Source of the DNA: Acidobacteriota bacterium
Lineage (GTDB): Bacteria > Acidobacteriota > Blastocatellia > Pyrinomonadales > Pyrinomonadaceae
Reading direction: 5' to 3'
DNA length: 10,428 nucleotides
Assembly (NCBI GenBank): GCA_005790265.1
Contig: SXVE01000581.1
Location: 1-10,428 of the forward strand
Below the pieces are notes generated by a model that did not search any database, had not been told where the DNA came from, and saw nothing but the letters and a program-made list of their open reading frames with translations. Below are positions 1 to 6,206 of the stretch, piece after piece. The position numbers and the translations under genes are program-made. The first letter of the stretch is position 1. The number at the start of each line of letters is the position of its first letter.

Positions 1-803
1 AATCTCAAACCTGCTTCAGCAGCTTCGCGGCAGAATTCTTTCGATTTCGCAAATTCGATACCGTTGGTCGCGGCTTGCACCGAGTTATAACCGACTTTGC
101 GGGCATAACGAACTGATTCCAAAAAATGCGGCGAAAGCGTCGGCTCACCGCCTGAATACTGGACGGACATCTGGCGACGCGGTTTGATCGAAATCGCATT
201 GTCGAGAATTTCTTTCACGTCTTCCATCGAAAGCTCGTGAACGAATCCGACTTGGTTTGCGTCCATAAAACACGGGTCGCACATCATATTGCAGCGGTTC
301 GTTAAATCAACCGTCAACACCGCGCCGCGTCCGTATTTGATCGTCGAAGAACCGTGATTGTGCAGCTCTTCGTCGTTGTGCGCCGCAATATCGCGTCCCG
401 GAAAATTGGCTTCGATGTGCTGTAAGAACTTCGAGTCAATCGCCATCAAATCTTCAAAATGCCCGTGCTCCGGGCAATCTTTAATCATCCAGATTTGACC
501 GTCGCGTTCGATAATCTGGGCTTTAATTTCGCCGACTTTTTCATTGACCAACGTCGAAACGTCACGAGCTCCTGAAAGAATTTCCTCGCGCGCTTCAATC
601 ACACAATTCGGGCACAGCGAATCGGTGGTGCGCGGAAAACCAAGCGTCGGTTTTGATTTCTGCCAGGATTTAAGCAGCGGTTTGTCTGACCATTTAGGCG
701 TGAAAGATTCGTTCGGCTTGTATTTGTTAACCGCTGTCACCGCATTAAACAATCCGCCGGCAATGTAAGTTAGTCCTTTTTCAAAATGTTTTACAGGTCT
801 CAT
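1..803 (-). CDS. Radical SAM enzyme, tetraether-synthase/COG1964-like (3' end outside window)
   Basis: I read 267 uninterrupted codons on the minus strand from ATG at 803-801 to the window edge. Visible motifs are a Cys pair C64-P-N-C67 followed by C110-P-E-H-G, which looks like an N-terminal zinc or Fe-S site; the radical SAM cluster motif C171-x3-C175-x2-C178 inside LTVDLTNRCNMMCDPCF; and the SAM-binding SGGEP at 217-221. The order SLCPxC, then CPEHG, then DLTNRCNxxCxxCF is the pattern I know from archaeal tetraether synthase (MJ0619/Tes, COG1964). Relatives in bacteria have been linked to membrane-spanning lipids, so a role in C-C bond formation or methylation of lipids is possible but inferred. 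A GGAG lies 13 nt before the ATG. The gene is transcribed divergently from the phosphomutase gene across a long spacer. The family (radical SAM) is certain; the substrate is not. Confidence 0.88.
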   Translation of the reverse strand, partial: MRPVKHFEKGLTYIAGGLFNAVTAVNKYKPNESFTPKWSDKPLLKSWQKSKPTLGFPRTTDSLCPNCVIEAREEILSGARDVSTLVNEKVGEIKAQIIERDGQIWMIKDCPEHGHFEDLMAIDSKFLQHIEANFPGRDIAAHNDEELHNHGSSTIKYGRGAVLTVDLTNRCNMMCDPCFMDANQVGFVHELSMEDVKEILDNAISIKPRRQMSVQYSGGEPTLSPHFLESVRYARKVGYNSVQAATNGIEFAKSKEFCREAAEAGLR

Positions 804-824
804 AAGTATTAAATTTCTCCGAAA

Positions 825-830
825 ATTATA
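825..830 (-). promoter_or_regulatory. Possible -10 element for the radical SAM gene
   Basis: The minus strand reads TATAAT here, 21 nt upstream of the ATG at 803. I see no convincing -35 hexamer at 16-18 nt. If used, the transcript would start near 818, within or just before the GGAG, giving a leader of only about 15 nt. This is a weak call made on the perfect -10 match alone, in AT-rich DNA. Confidence 0.3.
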
Positions 831-1147
831 GCCGCTCCGACAAATTTTTATTCTAAAATTGTATTAAATGAAATTATGGAGAGCAGAATTAAAATTAGTT
901 AATCATTCAGCAACTGTCACTGGCTAAGAGCAAGTTTCGTGCCAAGTCAATTCTGAACGTGAAAAAGTAAGCGACAGAGCGGCGGCTAAAGTTTCTCGGT
1001 AGTTTTTCTTACACATGAAAGGCTGTTTCGCTTTTAACAAATTATTATAGATGTGTCGAAATGGCGCGTTTTTGAAATTTTATAGCGTTTGCGGCGTTTT
1101 TGATACGTCTACCGGTAAGCTGTATTTTTTTAACAAAGTTATTTGGT

Positions 1148-1192
1148 AGAAATCAGATTTGCGCTATTTTATAACTTCATTTTCTGATTTCT
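1148..1192. repeat. 10-bp inverted repeat
   Basis: AGAAATCAGA at 1148-1157 is the exact reverse complement of TCTGATTTCT at 1183-1192, with a 25-nt loop. It lies in the long intergenic region. It could be a protein binding dyad or part of an RNA. No T-tract follows on either side, so it is not a convincing terminator. Confidence 0.4.
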
Positions 1193-1344
1193 TTAATTAA
1201 ATCTTTTCACAACGCGCAATACATTCCAGTTCTTTTAATTTTAGCAACAATCCACTTTGCTGGCGGCTTTCAAAACAAGTCAATGAATGTCAAATCGTCT
1301 TACTCGCCCCGACAACTTCCGATTGTCTGATCCTTCTTGCCGCT

Positions 1345-1364
1345 GACGATAATTTTCTATCGTC
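1345..1364. other. 7-bp perfect hairpin in the intergenic region
   Basis: GACGATA (1345-1351) pairs with TATCGTC (1358-1364) around the 6-nt loop ATTTTC. There is no run of T after it. Its compactness suggests an RNA hairpin or operator-like dyad, but it may be chance. Confidence 0.3.
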
Positions 1365-1549
1365 TTGTCAAATTCTCCGAAAAGCGAATTTGGGTTTGTT
1401 GGAATGCGGCATTTTCACTACTATTTAATAAGATTTGTTGGCAGTTTAATTATTAATAAGGCTAATTAGCTTTGCCGATATATATTTCAGTTTGCTAATC
1501 GCCGATTAAACACTTTTACGACATAACCTTTCAACAGTAAAAAAGGATT

Positions 1550-1577
1550 AAACTTTAAACCAGTGTTTAAGTTTTTT
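1550..1577 (+). terminator. Weak AT-rich hairpin with T-tract, terminator-like
   Basis: The stretch ending in TTTAAAC (1554-1560) pairs with GTTTAAG (1565-1571) around the loop CAGT, with one G-U pair, and the right arm runs into six Ts (1572-1577). The shape is that of an intrinsic terminator on the plus strand, but the stem is A/T-rich and no gene upstream reads toward it. It is only meaningful if the spacer encodes a small RNA. Confidence 0.25.
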
Positions 1578-1934
1578 CCACAGTTTCAGGATTCTCTCAA
1601 AATACATATTGAGATTCTAATAAAGTTATCAAATTGTCTAACGAAATCCGATGAAAAAAGAAAAAACGTTCACCTAGCGTTTACCTTTAAGCAGTTGGTT
1701 TATCTCTTACTTTAGGTAAGAATCGTAAACTATTGATTTTATTAGAGATAAATATTTCAAAGATGTCTTTACTTCCAAAATTGCTTATGTTAAATTTTTT
1801 TTCACCTTCAGTAAGGAAAATATTTTGACGGTTTGGTTAATAATATTCAACAGCTTTCCCCGTTGAATTAAAAAGCAGCACAAAACAACGCTTAATATTT
1901 TTGGGATTTTTTTTATTCTTTTGTAAAGAAAACT

Positions 1935-3326
1935 ATGTCTATACGTTTCGGAACATCAGGTTGGAGAGCGATTATCGCTGATGATTTTACCTTTGCCAAT
2001 GTGCGGCTGGTAACCGAAGCAATCTGTCGTTATTTGAAGGAAAACTCCGAAGGCGAAGCGCAGTCACTGATTATTGCAACCGACACGCGGTTTATGGGCG
2101 CGCAGTTTGCTGCCGTCGCTGCGGAAATAGCGCGGCGCAAAGGATTTCGGGTGCTATTGTGCGAAACGCCGACGCCGACGCCGACGATTTCGCACGCGAT
2201 TCGCAGCGAAAAAGCATCGGGCGGAATCAATTTTACGGCTTCGCATAATCCGCCGGAATATCAGGGAATAAAATTCTCAACCGCCGACGGCGCTCCGGCG
2301 CTGCCAGAAATTACGAAGCAAATCGAGGGATTTATTCAAAACGCCGCTGAAACCGCCGATGCTGATGGCGGCTCGATTGAAAAATACGATGCGCGACAGA
2401 ATTATCTGGATGATTTGAAAACAAAAGTTCGTTTTGATGTGATTGCCGCCGCCAAAGGTCGTTACGCTTACGACGGTTTATGGGGAACCGGACGCGGATA
2501 TTTGGACAAAATCCTGCGCGACAACGGTTTAGAAGTTGAAACGATTCACGATTGGCGCGATGTCACTTTCGGCGGGCGGTCGCCGGAACCGGGCGAAGAT
2601 CATCTCGATGAACTGCGTGAAGCGGTTAAGTCAAAAAGTTTAACGCTCGGATTGGCGACTGACGGAGACGCTGATCGCTTCGGGATAATTGACGCGAACG
2701 GCGCGTTTATCACGCCGAATCAGTTGGTCGCTCTTTTAACCGACTACTTGGCTGAATCGCGCGGCTGGACAAACGGCGTCGCCCGCAGCGTCGCGACATC
2801 GCATTTAGTTGATCGCGTTGCGGAAAATCGCGGTTTGAAATTGTATGAAACGCCGGTCGGTTTCAAATATATCGGCGAATTAATCAATAAAGACGAAATC
2901 GTTTTGGGCGGAGAAGAATCCGCCGGACTTTCAATCAGAAACCACATTCCGGAAAAAGACGGAATTCTGGCTTGTTTGTTAGCCGCCGAAGCCGTCGCCG
3001 CGCGCGGTAAAAGTTTGACCGAGCAGCTCGACGAATTGACCGCCCGGGTCGGAAAACTCGAATCCGGCAGAATCGGCGTCAAGTTGACTCCGGAAATCGC
3101 GGCGGGCTTGAAAGAAATACTGGCGCGCGAGCCGTCGGAAATCGGCGGACGAAAAATCGAAAAAATAAACAGAATTGACGGTGTAAAGTTTATTTTTGCA
3201 GACGGAAGTTGGATGCTGATGCGCCCGTCGGGCACAGAACCATTGGTTAGAATTTACGCTGAAAGCGAAAATAAAGAAGATTTGGAGGTGCTCATTGAGC
3301 AAGGTCGTCGCTACTTATTGGACTAA
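1935..3326 (+). CDS. Phosphohexomutase (phosphoglucomutase/phosphomannomutase family)
   Basis: A 463-residue cytoplasmic enzyme of the alpha-D-phosphohexomutase superfamily, which moves phosphate between C1 and C6 of hexose phosphates. All four domain signatures are present: the catalytic serine loop TASHNPP with S103; the Mg-binding loop DGDAD at 243-247; the sugar-specificity loop GEESAG at 326-331; and the C-terminal phosphate-binding RPSGTEP at 430-436. The length is usual for the family. GEESAG differs from the GEQSGH-type loop of GlmM, which favours phosphogluco- or phosphomannomutase over phosphoglucosamine mutase; the exact sugar cannot be fixed from sequence. The ATG start follows only a weak AAAGA-type ribosome site. 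The 3' end overlaps the next gene by 32 bp, so the two form an operon and may be translationally coupled. Confidence 0.93.
   Translation: MSIRFGTSGWRAIIADDFTFANVRLVTEAICRYLKENSEGEAQSLIIATDTRFMGAQFAAVAAEIARRKGFRVLLCETPTPTPTISHAIRSEKASGGINFTASHNPPEYQGIKFSTADGAPALPEITKQIEGFIQNAAETADADGGSIEKYDARQNYLDDLKTKVRFDVIAAAKGRYAYDGLWGTGRGYLDKILRDNGLEVETIHDWRDVTFGGRSPEPGEDHLDELREAVKSKSLTLGLATDGDADRFGIIDANGAFITPNQLVALLTDYLAESRGWTNGVARSVATSHLVDRVAENRGLKLYETPVGFKYIGELINKDEIVLGGEESAGLSIRNHIPEKDGILACLLAAEAVAARGKSLTEQLDELTARVGKLESGRIGVKLTPEIAAGLKEILAREPSEIGGRKIEKINRIDGVKFIFADGSWMLMRPSGTEPLVRIYAESENKEDLEVLIEQGRRYLLD
3284..3290 (+). promoter_or_regulatory. Strong ribosome binding site deciding a TTG start
   Basis: GGAGGTG lies inside the end of the phosphomutase gene; GGAGG ends 6 nt before the TTG at 3295. 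It is the best Shine-Dalgarno match in this operon and the reason to prefer TTG at 3295 over the in-frame ATG at 3364, which has none. Confidence 0.7.
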
Positions 3327-3684
3327 TACTCAGGCAGTTTGGACAAGACCGCAAACGGTCAGAATGCCGAGAGAAGCTCGCGTAAAAATTTCCCGCCGCG
3401 TGGAAAAAGATCGCGCGACTCCGCAGTGGATGGTATTCACCGTTATCGCAGCAATGACTTGTCTGCTCTGTTTAACCGTAAATTTCCGCGCGTTTTCCGA
3501 GATGCGTCAGGAAATGAGTCAAAATGAGACACTAAACTCGCAAATGGAAATTCTGACCAACGAAAATTTCGTTTTGCAAGAAGAAATTCATAATTTGAAA
3601 AGCGACTCACGCGCCATTGAGCGCGAAGCGAGAAAAATCGGAATGAGCCGCCCGAATGAAAAGATTCTCGTGCCGACGAACTAA
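3295..3684 (+). CDS. FtsB/DivIC/FtsL-like septum formation protein
   Basis: A 129-residue single-pass membrane protein. A basic cytoplasmic N-terminus (RVKISRRVEKDR) is followed by one transmembrane helix at about 44-64 and a heptad-like coiled coil at about 66-107 (EMRQEMSQNETLNSQMEILT and onward). The C-terminal box IEREARKIGMSRPNEKI (108-124) matches the 'IEREAREKLGMVKPGE' style end of FtsB/DivIC proteins. Members of this family join FtsL and FtsQ/DivIB in the divisome and help activate septal wall synthesis. The start is TTG with a strong upstream ribosome site, and it overlaps the phosphomutase gene by 32 bp. Size and architecture fit the family; FtsL and FtsB cannot be separated by eye. 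A terminator hairpin follows about 110 nt downstream. Confidence 0.8.
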   Translation: MSKVVATYWTNTQAVWTRPQTVRMPREARVKISRRVEKDRATPQWMVFTVIAAMTCLLCLTVNFRAFSEMRQEMSQNETLNSQMEILTNENFVLQEEIHNLKSDSRAIEREARKIGMSRPNEKILVPTN

Positions 3685-3793
3685 ACGAACGCGGAGAGTT
3701 TGTTCGCCGACACAGATTGCCCTGCCTTGTGTTTTAATCCGCCTTTTGCCTATCCGCTCCGCTTTGCCTACAGATTAGCTTCCGCCAAAAATC

Positions 3794-3832
3794 GCGGTTT
3801 ATGTTTCCCGAACATAAACCGCACTTCCTTTT
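3794..3832 (+). terminator. Intrinsic terminator of the phosphomutase-septum gene operon
   Basis: GCGGTTTATGTT (3794-3805) pairs perfectly with AACATAAACCGC (3811-3822) around a 5-nt loop, giving 12 bp. A short T-rich stretch (CCTTTTT) begins a few bases after the stem. The U-tract is slightly displaced, but position and stem quality support termination between two co-directional genes. Confidence 0.65.
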
Positions 3833-3862
3833 TAAATCTCCAATCATTTACCATTGAAATAA

Positions 3863-4813
3863 ATGAACGATTATAAAGTTTTTTACTCGCCGTATTACTA
3901 CGCCGACATCGGCGAAAATCACGTTTTTCCGATTCGTAAATTTGAACTCGTCCGCGACCGTTTGCTCGGCGAAAAAACTTTGGCGAACGATGAAATCGTC
4001 GAGCCGGAACCGGCGGCGGTCGAAGACATTTCGCTCGTTCACACAGAAGATTACGTTGCGCGTTTGCGCGGCGGGGATCTGACGCGGCAGGAAATCCGCA
4101 AACTCGGTTTGCCGTGGTCGGAAAGCCTCGTGCGGCGTTCGTTTTTAGCGACGGCGGGAACGATTAACGCGGCGAAATCGGCTTTGGAAACGGGCGTTTC
4201 GTCGAATCTCGCGGGCGGAACGCATCACGCTTTTCCCGATCGCGGCGAAGGTTTCTGCGTGCTGAATGATGTGGCGATTGCCATTCGCGTTTTGCAGAAA
4301 GAACGATTGGCGGAAAGATTTTTAATCGTTGACTGCGACGTTCATCAAGGCAACGGAACGGCGTTTATCTTTCAAGCGGATGAAACTGTTTTTACTTTTT
4401 CAATGCACGGCGAGAAAAATTATCCGCTTTTCAAGGAAAATTCGACTCTCGATCTCGAATTGCCCGACAAAACCGGCGACAAGGAATTTCTCGAAACTTT
4501 GAGCGAAGCGCTGCCCAGAATTTTTATGCACGATCCGGACATCGTTTTTTATCTCGGCGGCGCTGATCCCTACGAAAATGACAAACTCGGACGATTAAAT
4601 TTGACGATTAACGGTTTGCGCGCACGCGACGAAATGGTTCTAAATTTCGCCAAATCGAAAAATGTGCCGATTGTCACTACGCTGTCCGGCGGTTACGCGG
4701 CGGACATTAACGACACGGTTGAAATTCACTGCAACACGATTCGCGCGGTGAAAAAGATTTTTTATCAAGCGGAAAAGGCATTCGCCAACAATGAGACAAC
4801 AGTTTCCGGTTAA
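3863..4813 (+). CDS. Histone deacetylase-family (HDAC/AcuC-like) zinc amidohydrolase
   Basis: A 316-residue protein with the arginase/deacetylase fold. Catalytic features are present in order: the HH pair H121-H122 in GGTHHAFPDRGEGFC; the charge-relay and zinc residues D157, D159 and H161 in DCDVHQGNGT; the third zinc ligand D235 in LGGADPYENDKLG; and the transition-state tyrosine Y278 in LSGGY. The family removes acetyl or related acyl groups from lysines, acetylpolyamines or small amides. In bacteria the substrate is usually unknown. The compact single-domain form with FCVLNDVAIAIR recalls class IV/AcuC-like proteins. ATG at 3863 has no clear Shine-Dalgarno sequence. The gene stands alone between the upstream terminator and the B12 promoter, which begins only 12 nt after its stop, so it is probably its own unit. 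Confidence 0.9.
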   Translation: MNDYKVFYSPYYYADIGENHVFPIRKFELVRDRLLGEKTLANDEIVEPEPAAVEDISLVHTEDYVARLRGGDLTRQEIRKLGLPWSESLVRRSFLATAGTINAAKSALETGVSSNLAGGTHHAFPDRGEGFCVLNDVAIAIRVLQKERLAERFLIVDCDVHQGNGTAFIFQADETVFTFSMHGEKNYPLFKENSTLDLELPDKTGDKEFLETLSEALPRIFMHDPDIVFYLGGADPYENDKLGRLNLTINGLRARDEMVLNFAKSKNVPIVTTLSGGYAADINDTVEIHCNTIRAVKKIFYQAEKAFANNETTVSG

Positions 4814-4824
4814 AAACGGGGACG

Positions 4825-4852
4825 TTGACATTCGCTTTTGAAGCGTGATAAC
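4825..4852 (+). promoter_or_regulatory. Sigma-70-like promoter of the btuFC(D) leader
   Basis: A perfect -35 TTGACA (4825-4830) and a -10-like GATAAC (4847-4852) are separated by 16 bp. Transcription would start near 4859, giving a long leader that contains the riboswitch. The spacer carries a small dyad, CGCTT-TTG-AAGCG (4833-4845), which could bind a repressor or be chance. Confidence 0.55.
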
Positions 4853-4866
4853 TTGCCTTTCGCTTG

Positions 4867-4886
4867 TTTGCGAAATTGTTCGCAAA
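4867..4886 (+). other. Leader hairpin ahead of the riboswitch
   Basis: TTTGCGAA (4867-4874) pairs perfectly with TTCGCAAA (4879-4886) around the loop ATTG. It would form at the very 5' end of the predicted transcript, where such stems often protect mRNA. A TTCTTTTT tract lies about a dozen bases later, so weak termination is an alternative. Confidence 0.4.
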
Positions 4887-4913
4887 TTGCAGCAAAGTTC
4901 TTTTTCAATATCA

Positions 4914-5115
4914 AAACGCACGAGGTTTCGTTTTTTCAAGAAGCGGAACAAAAGGAGAAGCCGGGTGAAAATCCCGCACGGTCGCGCCACAGTAAAGGCG
5001 ATTACGGATTTTAGATTTTGGATTTTAGATTGGAAACAGCACGTTTTCAAATTTTGAATTCTGAATGTTTAAACCTCCAATCGCCAAAGTCTGGAATCCT
5101 GCCTCGAAAGCGTTT
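4914..5115 (+). promoter_or_regulatory. Cobalamin riboswitch aptamer (btuFC leader)
   Basis: The conserved core is plain: GGAGAAGCCGGGTGAAAATC followed by CCGCACGGTCGCGCCACAGT (4954-4993) matches the GGGAA..CGGTG.AA.TCCG..C.G.C.CGC.ACTGT consensus. The B12 box AAGTCTGGAATCCTGCC lies at 5087-5103. The closing helix is AAACGC (4914-4919) with GCGTTT (5110-5115), and CGAGG (4921-4925) with CCTCG (5102-5106). A P3-like stem is GTTTCG (4925-4930) with CGGAAC (4944-4949). The arm before the B12 box closes with GGCGATT (4997-5003) and AATCGCC (5079-5085). It should bind adenosylcobalamin or a related corrinoid and lower btuF/btuC expression. Helix assignments are mine by eye. Confidence 0.9.
5000..5072. 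repeat. 7-nt-phased repeats in the variable arm of riboswitch 1
   Basis: Five consecutive heptamers run from 5000: GATTACG, GATTTTA, GATTTTG, GATTTTA, GATTGGA (to 5034). On the other side of the arm lie TTTTGAA, TTCTGAA, TGTTTAA (5052-5072). They sit inside the GGCGATT/AATCGCC stem, where cobalamin riboswitches tolerate insertions. The 7-nt phase is visible directly; the origin as mobile or slippage-grown repeat is inference. Confidence 0.65.
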
Positions 5116-5156
5116 CGCCCGTTTGAAAGAATGTTTCGCGTCAAAACATTCGAGGC
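5101..5156 (+). promoter_or_regulatory. Alternative pairing in the riboswitch 1 expression platform
   Basis: GCCTCG (5101-5106), which includes the end of the B12 box and the 3' strand of the aptamer's closing helix, is exactly complementary to CGAGGC (5151-5156). Between them a perfect 8-bp hairpin forms: GAATGTTT (5129-5136) with AAACATTC (5144-5151), loop CGCGTCA. CGAGG therefore occurs twice, once 5' of the aptamer and once 3', competing for the same strand. This is what a ligand-controlled switch would look like. Confidence 0.5.
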
Positions 5157-5193
5157 TGACAGTTTTGTTTTAAAGATTTACCGAATTTTTATA

Positions 5194-5251
5194 AAAATGC
5201 TCTGTTTTCTCGTTTGTTTCGACAAGCGAGAAAACAGAGCATTTTATTTTT
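5194..5251 (+). terminator. 24-bp UUCG-loop terminator of riboswitch 1
   Basis: Positions 5194-5217 pair with 5222-5245 over 24 bp with a single G-U, closed by a TTCG tetraloop (5218-5221). The 3' flank is T-rich (ATTTTTAATTTT). It lies after the cobalamin aptamer and immediately before btuF, so it is the likely off-state terminator. I did not find a clear antiterminator overlapping its left arm. Confidence 0.85.
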
Positions 5252-5255
5252 AATT

Positions 5256-6188
5256 TTGAGAGATTCACGAATAAAACAACATTTTTACAATCCGCCGCTG
5301 CTGTTCGGCGCGCGAATCTTCGTTTTGTTTTTGTTGCCGATTCTGTTTTTTGCCGCTTGTCAAAGTAAAAATTTGCCGCAGCAAAATGCGGTTGTCGCGC
5401 GCGAAATCGCCGATGATTTGGGACGCAAAATAAGCATTCCCGAAAAAGTCGAACGCGTCGTGTCGCTCGCGCCGAATCTGACCGAAAACATTTTCGCCGT
5501 CGGCGCGGGCGACCGCATTGTCGGCGTCACGAGCTTTTGCAATTATCCGGCGGACGCGGCAAAAATCGAGAAAGTCGGCGACACGATCAGCCCGAATATG
5601 GAAACAATCGTCCGGCTCAAACCGCAAATCGTGTTCGTTTCAACCGCTTCGCAAATCGAAAATTTTACGAAAACTCTCGAACAGCAAAACATCGCCGTTT
5701 TCGTGACGAATCCGAAAAATCTGGACGACGTGTTTACCAATTTGCGGCAACTCGGCGAGATTTTCGGAACGCAGACGAAAACCGCCGAACTGCTCAACGA
5801 TTTGCAAAGCCGCGTGATTGCCGTTGATGAATCGGTCAAAAATAAATCGAAAATCAAAACCTTTGTGCAGATTTCCAGAGAACCGCTGTTCACCATCGGC
5901 AAAGATTCGTTTCTGACGGAAATTATCGAGCGCGCGGGCGGCGAATCGGCGACGAAAACCGTGGCGACGGCTTATCCGAAGTTAAGCAAGGAAACGGCTT
6001 TAGCCTTAAATCCGGAAGCGATAATTTTGTCGGACAGCGAAGACAATCGCGAGCCGAACGAAGTTTTTGCCGCTTCTCCGGCAATGAAAAATAAAAAGAT
6101 TTACCGCATCAATGCCGACATTATTTCGCGCCCGTCGCCGCGCATCGTTAATGCGCTCGAACAAATTGCGGCGGATTTGCAGCGTTGA
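5256..6188 (+). CDS. btuF: BtuF-like cobalamin-binding lipoprotein of an ABC importer
   Basis: The frame stays open upstream to a TTG at 5214, but that codon lies inside the terminator hairpin, so I place the start at TTG 5256 (310 residues); no Shine-Dalgarno sequence is visible and there is no in-frame ATG, so the start is uncertain. A signal peptide runs through IFVLFLLPILFFAAC with the lipobox cysteine at residue 35, so the mature protein is membrane-anchored in the periplasm. The rest is the TroA/helical-backbone metal-receptor fold: DDLGRKISIPEKVERVVSLAPNLTE near residues 54-77, and GVTSFCNYP ending at 98, a stretch typical of BtuF. It would hand cobalamin to BtuC, whose gene starts 18 nt downstream. 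The upstream cobalamin riboswitch supports B12 rather than siderophore or haem. Confidence 0.87.
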   Translation: MRDSRIKQHFYNPPLLFGARIFVLFLLPILFFAACQSKNLPQQNAVVAREIADDLGRKISIPEKVERVVSLAPNLTENIFAVGAGDRIVGVTSFCNYPADAAKIEKVGDTISPNMETIVRLKPQIVFVSTASQIENFTKTLEQQNIAVFVTNPKNLDDVFTNLRQLGEIFGTQTKTAELLNDLQSRVIAVDESVKNKSKIKTFVQISREPLFTIGKDSFLTEIIERAGGESATKTVATAYPKLSKETALALNPEAIILSDSEDNREPNEVFAASPAMKNKKIYRINADIISRPSPRIVNALEQIAADLQR

Positions 6189-6206
6189 AATTGAACAGAG
6201 AAATTA

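Larger units (their letters stand above)
804..1934. other. Long AT-rich intergenic region, no gene seen
   Basis: This is about 1.1 kb between two divergent genes. No open frame of at least 60 codons is found on either strand and no coding-like codon pattern stands out. Composition is clearly more AT-rich than the genes (for example 12 G+C in the 60 bases 1741-1800). I see no tRNA cloverleaf, rRNA segment or transposase remnant. It holds several small dyads (listed separately), one TTTTCCACA at 1574-1582 (one mismatch from a DnaA box) and the presumed promoters of both flanking genes, which I cannot place with confidence. It could carry a small RNA, upstream regulatory sites or decayed sequence. 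Confidence 0.6.

Noticed and set aside
544..768. 74-codon open frame on the plus strand
   Set aside because: It is antisense to the radical SAM gene, whose motifs are unmistakable, and resembles no family.
1574..1582. DnaA-box-like TTTTCCACA in AT-rich DNA, a possible replication origin
   Set aside because: It is a single near-match with no cluster of boxes and no dnaA, dnaN or gidA-type neighbours.
2744..3302. Long minus-strand open frames of 163 and 107 codons
   Set aside because: They mirror the phosphohexomutase gene; the GC-skewed codon pattern of the real gene keeps the opposite strand open.
4640..5050. 136-codon minus-strand frame across the HDAC end and riboswitch
   Set aside because: It runs through a gene and a structured RNA on the other strand and shows no recognisable domain.
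4845..5253. Two short plus-strand frames in the btuF leader
   Set aside because: Their codons coincide with conserved riboswitch core, repeats and terminator, so they are by-products of RNA structure.
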